NCBI GenBank assembly: GCA_949296305.1 | Contig: CASFOT010000066.1 | Coordinates: 1-40,991 of the forward strand | DNA from: an uncultured Erysipelotrichaceae bacterium | GTDB taxonomy: Bacteria > Bacillota_I > Bacilli_A > Erysipelotrichales > Erysipelotrichaceae | Length of the DNA stretch: 40,991 bases | Reading direction: 5' to 3' | Shown: piece by piece, positions 33,701 through 40,991 of the stretch | Layout of the letters: each line of letters begins with the position of its first letter | Numbering within the stretch: position 1 is the first letter of the stretch | Translations under genes and position numbers: made by a program | Notes under the pieces: model-generated | What the model was told of the DNA's origin: nothing | The model's database searches: none | The model's input: the letters and a program-made list of their open reading frames with translations, nothing else

Positions 33701-36571
33701 CTGATTGTTTTTATCAACCACTTTTTCATCATAATATTCTCCACTCAAATATAATTGGATTGCTTTTACACCAGCATTTGTTCCATCATCGTCTGCAGCT
33801 GTAACAGTAATATTCACCTGCTCATTAAAGAAAGTTCCAAAAGTTAAGAAATGAATAAAATTTTGAATTGGATTATTGTTTAATCTTGTAATTTCATAAT
33901 GCACAATTTCTGGTGACTCACGATCAATGTAGACTTTTTCTGTCAATGTATTTCTAACACCAGTATTGGTTCTTACAGTTACTTCGATCGTATTTAATCC
34001 ATTCCTACTATCTACAAGATTTGTATTGATACGGAAACTTTCTTCAGCATTCTTACCAGACATTCTTCCTAAATTTTTACCATTACTATCAGCTGTTAAT
34101 GTTTCTCCGTTTATTTTAATCCTTACTTCTCTAATTCCAGTACCATTTCCCAATGCAGTGATATCTAACATAACATCATTCTTATACCATTGCTTTCCTG
34201 AAGGATCCGTATATATCGCTTCCTCTGGGTTGATAGATATATTTGGTTTATTACTATTTATTGCCAATTGATCATTCTTATATTTTTCTCCGTCAACTTG
34301 TGATGGTGCCATTCTCTCAGATACTCGTCCAGCACGGTCAGTCGCAACTGCAGAAATACTCTTTTGCTGTCTAAAATCTTTTTCTTTCAACACAAATGTT
34401 GCGCTACCATTTGATGCATCTAACGTTTGATATTCTTTGTTATCGCAATAAAGAGTAATTTTATCAATTCCTGAAGAAATCGCTGCGTCGCTTGCTGTAA
34501 CCGTTACTTCAACATCTGTACTGCTGTACATACCATGATCTTCAAAATTCATATCATGCTCTTCGTTATCGAAAGAATATGCTGAAATCGTTGGATTTTT
34601 TGAATCAATACAAACATCAACAGTTGCATCTAATGTATTTCCACAGTAATCTACGACCCAAATATAGTATTTACCATTAAATTCTCCATCTTCCTGAGCT
34701 TTAAAACTGTAAATACCTTCTTCTGGCTGCAATATCGTCGCTGTTAAAATATCATTTGTTTTTGAATATTTTACTTCTTTGACACCCGATTGTGTATCAT
34801 CTACATTAAACGAATAAATGGCATTCGTATCATCTTTAAACCATTTACCATCATTTTCTATAGAACTGATTGTAGGTTTTGTTCCATCAGCCTGAATATG
34901 TATCAGATTAGGCGTTGACCAACGGTTAGGCCAGATAGCAGTTTCGATCGATGTAATATCTTTACCTTTCGTCACCTTCTCTTCATATGTTGGCTTTCCT
35001 ATCTTTGACCAATCGCTATTTATTTTTACTCTTGTATATGGATCTTGTGCAGTAATGGATACTGTAGAACCTTCTGGAACATATGTAACATCACCAATAG
35101 TTTTATAATTTTGAGGCAAGGCTAAAGCGTATGATCCAATTTCGAACTCCTTTTTTTCCTCAAAAGATACTGTGACTTCTTGATTATCTTTTATGATGAT
35201 TCCAGCACTTAAATAGCCATCCTCAATTTCTTCACACGCAATATCCTGAGATCCAACTAGGATCTGACCTGGATTGTAGTTTTCATCTGGAATAAGCTTC
35301 ACATATATTTGATCACCATACTTAACAGTTAGGTGATCAGCAACACCTTCATCTGCTTTATCTTTAAGCAACAAAGCTTCTCCATTACCATCTGATTTCA
35401 ATGTTACCGTATACTCATTCAGCGCAAATTCAACGACAACATGCATTTCTGTATTAATTTGCCCATCTTTAATCGTATGTTCAAACGTTACCACATCATT
35501 AGTGCCGTCTTTGAGAATATCATTGCTATCTACAGTTACCTTTTCTACATGATATCCATTTTTGCTATCTGCGACAGCTTTAAAAGATAGCTGATTTCCT
35601 TCTTCTACAAGAACATCTTTTACAGTTCCACCTGCTACATGTTGATCAGTATCATAGATAACCTCTCCATTTTCTTGAACATCAAAAATGACTTTGTATG
35701 TAGCTTTATAGAAAATGACACGAATTTTTTGATCTTCTTTAATATTCAATAAATTTAAATTATATTCTCTTTGATCTTTGGCCTCTAATACCTCTTCACC
35801 GTTTACTTCTAAGCTTTTAATTCGATAGCCATCTTTTGCTTTGATAACGGCACTTGAACTATCGCCATACAATACCGTTGGTTGGTTAATCTGAACTTCG
35901 CCTAGTGAGGCATCATATCCTGTTGCAGTAATTTGTAAATGTTTAATCGCAAATTGAAAATCCTCGTTCACTTTATCACCAGTATATGAATACGCATGGC
36001 TGATCATTTCAAATTCTGGATCTTCTTCTTTTGCTAAAACCTGAATTGTAATCAATTTTCCTTTATTAGTTTTAAAAGAATAGGCACCTGAATCATTCGT
36101 CGTCACTTGAATATTATTTGCATATCCGAGTACATTTACGCTAGCACCCTCATAAGGTTTCCCTTGATCATCAGTGACCATACCACTAACCGATACCGTT
36201 TCTACTTTAGACATTTTAATATCACAATTGGTATCTAAAGCTTGAAAAGAAGTTTTCGTTGTATCATAACCAACTACATCTTCAATTTGAATTTCATATG
36301 TTGCATCAGCTTCAACAAAGTTTGTAAAAGTTGCAACACCCTCTTTTGTTGAAACCGCCATGGTCTCATCAGGTGAATTTTGCTTTGTTAAAGTAATCAA
36401 AACATCATTCAGTTCTTCTAAAGTTTTTCCATTTTCATCTTGTAATGTTACCGTATAATTTCCCACAGCTGCAAACACGGTCGTAAAAATGCCGCTTGGA
36501 AGCAAACTTACAAACATTGTAAATGCAAGAAATATGGCTAACATTCTACCTTTTAGCGTTTTTCTCATCAT
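30704..36571 (-). CDS. Giant membrane-anchored surface protein with tandem Ig-like repeats
   Basis: About 1955 residues. A signal peptide (MMRKTLKGRMLAIFLAFTMF..., cleavage near VFA) is followed by a CNA-B/SpaA-like domain, a carboxypeptidase-regulatory-like domain (GKPYEGASVNVLG near residue 135) and beta-rich repeats of the YKVIFDVQENG type (about 225-520). From about 565 to 1900 there are about ten Ig-like modules whose borders read KPTI, NPTI, KPNI, SPEI, LPEV, KPEV, NPLI, KPVL, APEL and DPVI, many with a WYxND-type motif. It ends in a membrane helix and an RKRNQEEEK tail with no LPxTG, so it is membrane- not sortase-anchored. It is probably an adhesin or wall-spanning scaffold. The ATG at 36571 has AAAGG ahead (36568 is also possible). 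The 157-base gap upstream holds no convincing promoter or terminator. Confidence 0.85.
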   Translation of the reverse strand: MMRKTLKGRMLAIFLAFTMFVSLLPSGIFTTVFAAVGNYTVTLQDENGKTLEELNDVLITLTKQNSPDETMAVSTKEGVATFTNFVEADATYEIQIEDVVGYDTTKTSFQALDTNCDIKMSKVETVSVSGMVTDDQGKPYEGASVNVLGYANNIQVTTNDSGAYSFKTNKGKLITIQVLAKEEDPEFEMISHAYSYTGDKVNEDFQFAIKHLQITATGYDASLGEVQINQPTVLYGDSSSAVIKAKDGYRIKSLEVNGEEVLEAKDQREYNLNLLNIKEDQKIRVIFYKATYKVIFDVQENGEVIYDTDQHVAGGTVKDVLVEEGNQLSFKAVADSKNGYHVEKVTVDSNDILKDGTNDVVTFEHTIKDGQINTEMHVVVEFALNEYTVTLKSDGNGEALLLKDKADEGVADHLTVKYGDQIYVKLIPDENYNPGQILVGSQDIACEEIEDGYLSAGIIIKDNQEVTVSFEEKKEFEIGSYALALPQNYKTIGDVTYVPEGSTVSITAQDPYTRVKINSDWSKIGKPTYEEKVTKGKDITSIETAIWPNRWSTPNLIHIQADGTKPTISSIENDGKWFKDDTNAIYSFNVDDTQSGVKEVKYSKTNDILTATILQPEEGIYSFKAQEDGEFNGKYYIWVVDYCGNTLDATVDVCIDSKNPTISAYSFDNEEHDMNFEDHGMYSSTDVEVTVTASDAAISSGIDKITLYCDNKEYQTLDASNGSATFVLKEKDFRQQKSISAVATDRAGRVSERMAPSQVDGEKYKNDQLAINSNKPNISINPEEAIYTDPSGKQWYKNDVMLDITALGNGTGIREVRIKINGETLTADSNGKNLGRMSGKNAEESFRINTNLVDSRNGLNTIEVTVRTNTGVRNTLTEKVYIDRESPEIVHYEITRLNNNPIQNFIHFLTFGTFFNEQVNITVTAADDDGTNAGVKAIQLYLSGEYYDEKVVDKNNQATFVISAEQLEEEQVYTKEITAIAIDNVTNLTNEPVAPSKENSDGKIKSSKIMLETVLPEVAVTADSPASEKNEATMDEKDWYQNDVSFNITVKDADSGIQSVLVKINDDVLVDEIYCNGEDKDVETKEEQYTVSTKDAKINEDGSYTLTVQVIDNAGNVNDAYKKTVYKDSTKPEVVKYEFMPTDYIEADLSDLAVESTDYGFYFKQETQITIYAEDLAPTSGVKAIAYYTVDYTTNENGEMSNVNTALVDEDNSITFVIPANFKGQIFAKAIDNVDNEQETFVTPEGVIIEFDDKHAEEEHILFDKPDTSFKTNDGNDLYADDIDVTLTIVDTYSGIRDVEWTVQAPYDTENNQKGNVTVDNEGKLSDDSWEKVETENNLVTKLQKTIRVNNNSNHIVLNVVMKDRAGNTSEEQIEFSIDKTNPLIEIAYGNDEVHDDQYTSYFNTSRTATITITERNFDPKDVTFKITNTDKIIPNVDLKSESAWKTIVNEEDPDQTKHVATVTYTNDGDYTFDISYHDNAEREANKINQHKFTIDKVKPVLTVRYDNNSALNGNYYDAYRIATLTIKEHNFDSSRVNVLGVATDNGEAKRFPATSKWRKVATDTYQSTIQYNFDSKYEFDIEYRDMANNSIDDFKVQEFYVDTTAPELEITGIEDRSSNNDTVSPRIIYSDTNFDRDGVTINLTGVNNGVVHYSGQYADSANGQTYTYANFEKIEKVDDIYTLSASLTDLAGNRTEKTIQFSVNRFGSVYDLSSIKDILNKYIKTERDIVFTETNVDALSQDEIEIILTKNGTPTTLKLGEDYSLNMSGGNDSWSVYTYTIFKSLFSDDGTYSIAVHSIDKAGNVNENNEESKKAEITFGIDKTDPVIVALDLESNAQYAFDHKEFSFEIKDNLVLDNVTVYLNDEEVAYTVENNRYIVDIPESNYLQNIRIVATDSAGNETELLVENFIVSTNFLVRWYNNKPLFIGSWVVIIAAAAGIFFLVYRKRNQEEEK

Positions 36572-36728
36572 TTTTTCCTTTCCCTCTAATTCTATATTTT
36601 CTATAGTATTTGTCATCCCTATAAAATAAACTTCAATCACAAATACTAATAGACCCACTAAAGCAATTGAATACATCCGATTGCATATCTTTTATTTTTC
36701 GACTGATTTCATATTAAACTAAAAAACA

Positions 36729-37430
36729 TCATGTTTCTCTACTTAATTCAATCACTTCATCTGTATGTACATATATTTCTGTATCTACCACTTTAAATGG
36801 AATTGGCTTCAGTTGATTTTCTAATAATTTTTCCGTTTTATCTAGAACAGTTGTACCTTCCTCAAGAACAATTGTTTCTGCCAACGATTCACCAATCTGA
36901 ACGTCATACAAAACTTCCGTTGCATCATAGAAATGATGTGTTTCTTGATAATCTTCGACCGATCTCTCAGCATCAGATAATAATCGTTCAGTCCGATTTT
37001 CATCCAACAGTTCAGTTGCATCATCTTTTAATACTTGTGTTGCTTCATCACTTAATGAAACCGTTGGGCTAACCGGATCGTAATCAAGCAATTTGCTTTT
37101 GCTTTCTCCATTTGAATCTATGTCCCCTGTAAAAGCATCTAATCGTTTTGAAGCATGAATTTGTTTAATTGCTTCTGCATTTAGAACTATTTTTTTATCT
37201 ATGTTCTGGTTCTGATCTAACATCACTTTTTTCGGATGATACTTATCTCCATTCCCAGATAATGAAGAACTACGTATTGCTTTCACCTCTCTGGCAACCT
37301 TCTTTCCAGATATGTCGCCAATGACTGAAAGAATATTTAATTTAACAAACAAAATAATCGTAATAATTAAACTGACTGCAGCAAGCAAAAAGGAAATTAT
37401 TGCAATTATAAACCACATATTAGCACTCAT
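36729..37430 (-). CDS. Membrane protein with eight TxxL motifs, probable phospho-scaffold
   Basis: A 233-residue protein: one N-terminal membrane helix (about residues 6-32) followed by KKVAREVK, which should place the rest in the cytoplasm. The tail is acidic, and between about residues 125 and 215 it contains TVSL, TQVL, TELL, TERL, TEVL, TIVL, TTVL and TEKL. Repeated threonines with leucine at +3 resemble FHA-domain phosphothreonine targets. The neighbours are a Thr kinase, a PP2C phosphatase and an FHA protein, so I infer that it is phosphorylated and read by FHA. The family is not recognised. The start overlaps the kinase stop (ATGA). Confidence 0.72.
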   Translation of the reverse strand: MSANMWFIIAIISFLLAAVSLIITIILFVKLNILSVIGDISGKKVAREVKAIRSSSLSGNGDKYHPKKVMLDQNQNIDKKIVLNAEAIKQIHASKRLDAFTGDIDSNGESKSKLLDYDPVSPTVSLSDEATQVLKDDATELLDENRTERLLSDAERSVEDYQETHHFYDATEVLYDVQIGESLAETIVLEEGTTVLDKTEKLLENQLKPIPFKVVDTEIYVHTDEVIELSRET

Positions 37431-39127
37431 TGCCTATTCACCTGCTCTCTATACGCATTTTCAATCGCACTCTCAGTCGGCTGTATTCTTTCTAAAACAT
37501 CTTGTTTTAACTGTTCTGTTTTATCAGAAGTAGTGGAAACCTCTTTTGTAGCTAATTCAACTTCCTTACACAAATCCTCCATATCAGCTTTTTCAATACC
37601 ATCAGCCTTAAACTTTCTAGCATAGGTTTCCATTGAATACATCGCAAGCTTATATACCTCTAATTGGATTATTTCGCTTTCTTCCTCAGAATCAGAAATC
37701 ATATTCACCAATTCATTTATATTTTCCCAATATGGCGCGTATGTTCCTTTATCCGATGCTTCCTCGATATTTAAAGTAATATCTCTGTTAAATGCTCCAA
37801 TATCACGATATATCGTGGCCATCGTATAAAATTCATCTTCTTCCGTCCCGTAAGTGACCGCATCATCAAACCATTCTACAGCGCTCTTCATACGAGTGAT
37901 TTGATTATCCGACGTAGAAGTTTTCCCATAGTCATAGTAATACCAGTAAAGTTTTCCAACTTCAAAAGCTAATCGAGCATATTCAGTATCTTCACGGAGC
38001 AAATTTAAATTTTTGCTCAAATTTTTCATTAAAACCTCTTCTTCTTCTATAGAAAAAGATGCATCACCTTTTACTGTCTCAACCATTCCTAAATACGCAT
38101 CAGTTGCTTTTGGTTCTATTGCAATGGCATTTGAATAATATTGTAATTTCTCACTCGGAGTTGAAGCTTTTTCTGCTTGCATCATGTTCTGTGAAAAATC
38201 TGCGCGGTTGACCTCATTCTGCATAAATAGAGAAAAAATGCCAAAGATAGTAAATAACAAAAAAGCTCCTGCAAATCCTATAAAAAGATGTAATTTTCTT
38301 TTCTGCCGTGCTTTATAAGCCGCACCATACTCTTCATAATGGTGAAGCGCATATAATAATTCAGCACACGATTGGTAACGGTCCTCTGGATTTAATTGTG
38401 TACACTTTTGTATAATAGCCTCTAATCCCGCAGACAACTGTGGATTCCAATGGCGAATTGGATAAATTTCATAAGGTGGCTCACATGGATTTTGCCCAGT
38501 CAACAAATGGTATAATGTTACCCCCAAGCAGTAAATATCTGTCCTAGCATCCGTTTGTCCTTTTCCACCAAATTGTTCTGGAGCTGCATAACCTTTTGTT
38601 CCTAAACTAACGGTATCAGCCACACTTTGATTCTTATATTCTCTTGCTATACCAAAGTCAATAATTTTTATGTTTCCATCAGGTTTCAGCATGACATTCG
38701 CTGGTTTCATATCGCGATAAATAATTGGTGGCTTTCTTGTGTGTAAATATTCCAGAGCTTCACAAATTTGAATTGCCCACTCAACAACCATTTCTTGCGG
38801 TTGTGCACCATTTTTTTCTAAAACAGTATTTAATGTTTCTCCTTCAATGTAATCTTCAATGATATAAATTACATCACCATTATCAATAATATCAACTATG
38901 CGAACAATCGCAGAATGATCCAACTGTTTAATCAAATTAGCTTCTGCAATCGCACTTTGTACTACAATTTCATTATTTTTATCTTTTACTTTTTTAACAA
39001 TTTCTTTAATTGCCCATTGTTTGTTTAATCGTTTATCCATTGCAAGATAAACTTTAGACATACCTCCTTGACCAATTAATTTTAACACTTCATATTTGTC
39101 ATCGATTGTCTGCCCAATTACCGCCAT
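37427..39127 (-). CDS. Membrane Ser/Thr protein kinase, PknB-like
   Basis: A 566-residue Hanks-type kinase. Kinase domain residues 10-265: glycine loop GQGGMSKV, lysine 41, glutamate 62, catalytic loop YRDMKPAN with aspartate 139 (tyrosine replaces the usual histidine), DFG at 157-159, APEQFG. A membrane helix (about 279-302) follows, then a helical, TPR-like C-terminal region (about 305-560), probably outside or peripheral; no PASTA repeats. This architecture suits a specialised kinase rather than the housekeeping PrkC. The ATG has AGAGGTGG ahead. It lies 13 bases after the PP2C phosphatase gene and overlaps the TxxL membrane protein gene, so kinase, phosphatase and likely target are co-expressed. 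Confidence 0.93.
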   Translation of the reverse strand: MAVIGQTIDDKYEVLKLIGQGGMSKVYLAMDKRLNKQWAIKEIVKKVKDKNNEIVVQSAIAEANLIKQLDHSAIVRIVDIIDNGDVIYIIEDYIEGETLNTVLEKNGAQPQEMVVEWAIQICEALEYLHTRKPPIIYRDMKPANVMLKPDGNIKIIDFGIAREYKNQSVADTVSLGTKGYAAPEQFGGKGQTDARTDIYCLGVTLYHLLTGQNPCEPPYEIYPIRHWNPQLSAGLEAIIQKCTQLNPEDRYQSCAELLYALHHYEEYGAAYKARQKRKLHLFIGFAGAFLLFTIFGIFSLFMQNEVNRADFSQNMMQAEKASTPSEKLQYYSNAIAIEPKATDAYLGMVETVKGDASFSIEEEEVLMKNLSKNLNLLREDTEYARLAFEVGKLYWYYYDYGKTSTSDNQITRMKSAVEWFDDAVTYGTEEDEFYTMATIYRDIGAFNRDITLNIEEASDKGTYAPYWENINELVNMISDSEEESEIIQLEVYKLAMYSMETYARKFKADGIEKADMEDLCKEVELATKEVSTTSDKTEQLKQDVLERIQPTESAIENAYREQVNRQ

Positions 39128-39140
39128 TATTTACCACCTC

Positions 39141-39914
39141 TCATTCTATTCGAATCAAAATTGCTGATATGTTATCTATCTCACCCCTGTTCTTATTTAA
39201 CTCAATTAGTTGAGTAATATGATGTCTCATCTCGTTTTTATTCATATTGCTTGTCGGGTTTAAAGATTGATGAATCTCTTCCTTCGAAATCATTCGTCGA
39301 AATCCATCACAACAAAGCAAATAACATTCATCACATTGTATTTTACCTTCAATAAAATCAGGTTCTACTACTCGCGAAGCACCGATACACTGTAATAAAA
39401 CATTTCTACGCGGATCCGTTTCTGCTTGCTTTTCAGTCAACCTGCCTAAGCGAACCTCGTTAGCTACAACTGTCTGATCAGTCGTCAAAATATCTATATG
39501 TTTATCAGATATGCGATAAGCTCTTGAATCACCAACATGACAGATCAAGAAGCTGCCATCTTCTAAAATCAGTAATGCTGTAATGGTCGAGCCCAGCTGT
39601 ATATGTTTTGTTCTTCCATATTCTCCAATGATTTGATTTTGCTGTTTAATCAGCTGTTGACACCGATATTTTATTTCTGACAAAGGGTCTTTTTTTGCTA
39701 GAAGATAAGGTAATTCATCATCAAACCATTTGGCAAACTGTCGAATGATCGTTGCACTAGCTAGTTCGCCCTTTTCTAGCCCTCCCATGCCGTCGCACAT
39801 CACTGCAAAAACAATATCACCCTTATTTGTGCATGCTTGCTTCACGCACATGCTATCTTGATTTTTTTGTTTCTTTATGCCAACATCCGTTTGCATTTCA
39901 ACAATATATTTCAT
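39141..39914 (-). CDS. PP2C-family protein phosphatase (PrpC/Stp-like)
   Basis: A 257-residue cytoplasmic metal-dependent phosphatase. Metal and catalytic motifs are present in order: NQDS (about 19-22), CDGMGG (aspartate 41), GSTITALLIL, HVGDSRAY, LTTDQT, LLCCDGF (in the place of the usual TDGL) and GEIDNISAILI near the end. It would reverse the neighbouring kinase. AGGTGGGG lies ahead of the ATG at 39914. It follows the FHA gene by 45 bases. Confidence 0.94.
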   Translation of the reverse strand: MKYIVEMQTDVGIKKQKNQDSMCVKQACTNKGDIVFAVMCDGMGGLEKGELASATIIRQFAKWFDDELPYLLAKKDPLSEIKYRCQQLIKQQNQIIGEYGRTKHIQLGSTITALLILEDGSFLICHVGDSRAYRISDKHIDILTTDQTVVANEVRLGRLTEKQAETDPRRNVLLQCIGASRVVEPDFIEGKIQCDECYLLCCDGFRRMISKEEIHQSLNPTSNMNKNEMRHHITQLIELNKNRGEIDNISAILIRIE

Positions 39915-39959
39915 TTCCCCACCTACTTTGCTTCAAATAATACAGGCATTCATCATGCA

Positions 39960-40991
39960 TTATTCCACAATAAATTTAAAATCTTCATTGGCCAAACGAA
40001 TATCAGCATCTGCAAAAATTTCAATTTCTTTTTCAGAAGGAATAACTCTGCCATCTACATAAGTCTTATTTGTAGAATTCAAATCAATCAGAAAATACCG
40101 ATGGCTTTTTGTCACAATATCAGCATGCTGCCGACTGACAGCATTATTATCTGATACCGCATAGTCACAATAACGTCCATCTTTGCCTATTCGAAAGCAA
40201 TTTTTATCAACCGCTATTTTTTCCCCACTTTTGACACGAATCAAATAAGCAAATTGCGGTATATCCAATTCTTCGGATCCTAGCACTGTTGTTCCGCCTA
40301 ATTCTGCTCCTAATACCGTTGTTCCATCACTTAATCCTTGTGTATTACTCTTTTTAGAAATTTCCTGGTGTCTATTAACCTCATATGGCATGCTTTTTTC
40401 AGATACATGTTCAAAAGGATCATATACATTTTTCGGCTCTGTTCCTGTCATTCCGGATAATTTAGCACCACATTGATCACAATAACTGCTTTCTATTCGT
40501 ATTTTCGCATGACACTGTGGACATTCTTTATATTCCGAAGAATTGAGCTCTTCTCCTAACAAATGATGAATATATTGTTCAAGATCAAATACTGAAAAAT
40601 TCACTCCATTATTTAAGATCGTAATATATTCTTTTATATACTCCGTTCTCTCTCCTGGCAAAAACGAAGCAAATTGGATAATTTCTAACAAAAATTCTCT
40701 TAAGTTGTTCCTGCTTTCAAAAAATTGAATCGGAACATAAATGAAATAAATTTTTTGTGTTGCTGGATTTACCATTACCTTATCAAAATCCATCAAGAGA
40801 TATTGTTGATTAAAATAAGCTTGATCCATGGATTTTAAATTCATCAATATATGTTGTAAAATCTTTGCAAAACGTTCTTTATTTAAGGGAGTAGCTAAGT
40901 ACTCTCGCAACGTGATGAAACCCGTAATATTATAAATTAGTTTAAAAGTTTTTCCTTTTTGCATGACATCTAGATGAAGCAATCCATCTAC
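39960..40991 (-). CDS. FHA-domain protein with DUF6382-like N-terminus and zinc ribbon (5' end beyond right edge)
   Basis: The frame runs open to the right edge, giving 343 residues; the true start is outside, since the visible beginning (VDGLLHLDV) already matches the inside of a DUF6382-type domain. The order is DUF6382-like region (to about residue 150), zinc ribbon CPQCHAKI...CDQCG (about 157-176), a linker with two GTTVLG-type motifs (about 228-242), and a C-terminal FHA domain (about 255-340) with SRQHA and DLNSTNKTYVDG, so the phosphothreonine-binding residues are intact. The TTVL motifs may be self-targets. This protein type accompanies kinase/phosphatase pairs near type VII loci. Confidence 0.88.
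   Translation of the reverse strand, partial: VDGLLHLDVMQKGKTFKLIYNITGFITLREYLATPLNKERFAKILQHILMNLKSMDQAYFNQQYLLMDFDKVMVNPATQKIYFIYVPIQFFESRNNLREFLLEIIQFASFLPGERTEYIKEYITILNNGVNFSVFDLEQYIHHLLGEELNSSEYKECPQCHAKIRIESSYCDQCGAKLSGMTGTEPKNVYDPFEHVSEKSMPYEVNRHQEISKKSNTQGLSDGTTVLGAELGGTTVLGSEELDIPQFAYLIRVKSGEKIAVDKNCFRIGKDGRYCDYAVSDNNAVSRQHADIVTKSHRYFLIDLNSTNKTYVDGRVIPSEKEIEIFADADIRLANEDFKFIVE

Noticed and set aside
36572-36676. 35-codon extension of the giant surface protein
   Set aside because: No ribosome binding site at 36676; the later ATG has one and starts a classical signal peptide.
36722-36745. Short inverted repeat AAACAT/ATGTTT just after the TxxL protein gene as a terminator
   Set aside because: The two arms are separated by one base, which cannot form a stable hairpin.
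27055-40991. Prophage or integrative element
   Set aside because: No integrase, relaxase, phage structural gene, tRNA target or direct repeats were found; only the composition differs.

Overview
The window reads as chromosome of a low-GC Gram-positive (Firmicutes). The evidence is the gene order rpsF-ssb-rpsR-yybS-gdpP-rplI-dnaB, a THF-riboswitch-controlled FolT, a PcsB/CwlO-like peptidase with FtsEX, YitT, WalJ/YycJ and GGAGG-type ribosome binding sites. TGA is used as stop, so it is not a mollicute code. An Erysipelotrichaceae-like host is my inference and is untested. All genes but two are on the minus strand.

Layout from left to right. 1-1515: a CtpE-like P-type ATPase, cut by the left edge. 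1627-2601: pta. 2734-4027: two plus-strand genes, a GNAT acetyltransferase and a THF riboswitch with folT. 4065-10064: a tightly overlapping minus-strand unit, transcribed S41 peptidase, uvrB, EcsC-like, ung, folC. 10177-14056: a cell-wall division operon with two different ftsX genes around an M23 peptidase gene and ftsE. 14233-16895: mscL, yitT and prfB, the last with a programmed +1 frameshift. 16898-19366: secA. 19590-26769: the rpsF-ssb-rpsR-yybS-gdpP-rplI-dnaB-walJ-upp string.

27055-40991 is different. It is visibly more A+T rich and looks like an accessory module tied to type VII secretion (T7SS). One transcription unit (30352 down to 27055) encodes a lipoprotein, a Mbeg1-like (DUF2974) lipase with a hydrophobic middle and a C-terminal helical WXG/LXG-like domain, a small glycine-tailed helical protein and two WXG100 proteins. 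This matches the reverse-domain T7SS lipase toxin arrangement known from Staphylococcus aureus TslA: toxin, lipoprotein immunity protein and small partners. Next to it, also on the minus strand, lies a phospho-signalling set. It comprises an FHA protein with a DUF6382-like N-terminus and zinc ribbon (cut by the right edge), a PP2C phosphatase, a membrane Ser/Thr kinase, a membrane protein with eight TxxL motifs, a roughly 1955-residue Ig-repeat surface protein and a small membrane zinc-ribbon protein. The T7SS motor (EssC-like ATPase) is not in the window.

Starts were chosen by ribosome binding site. Several apparent longer reading frames begin at GTG or TTG codons lying inside the Shine-Dalgarno sequence, and these were trimmed. 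No tRNA, rRNA, CRISPR array, insertion sequence or integrase was seen.
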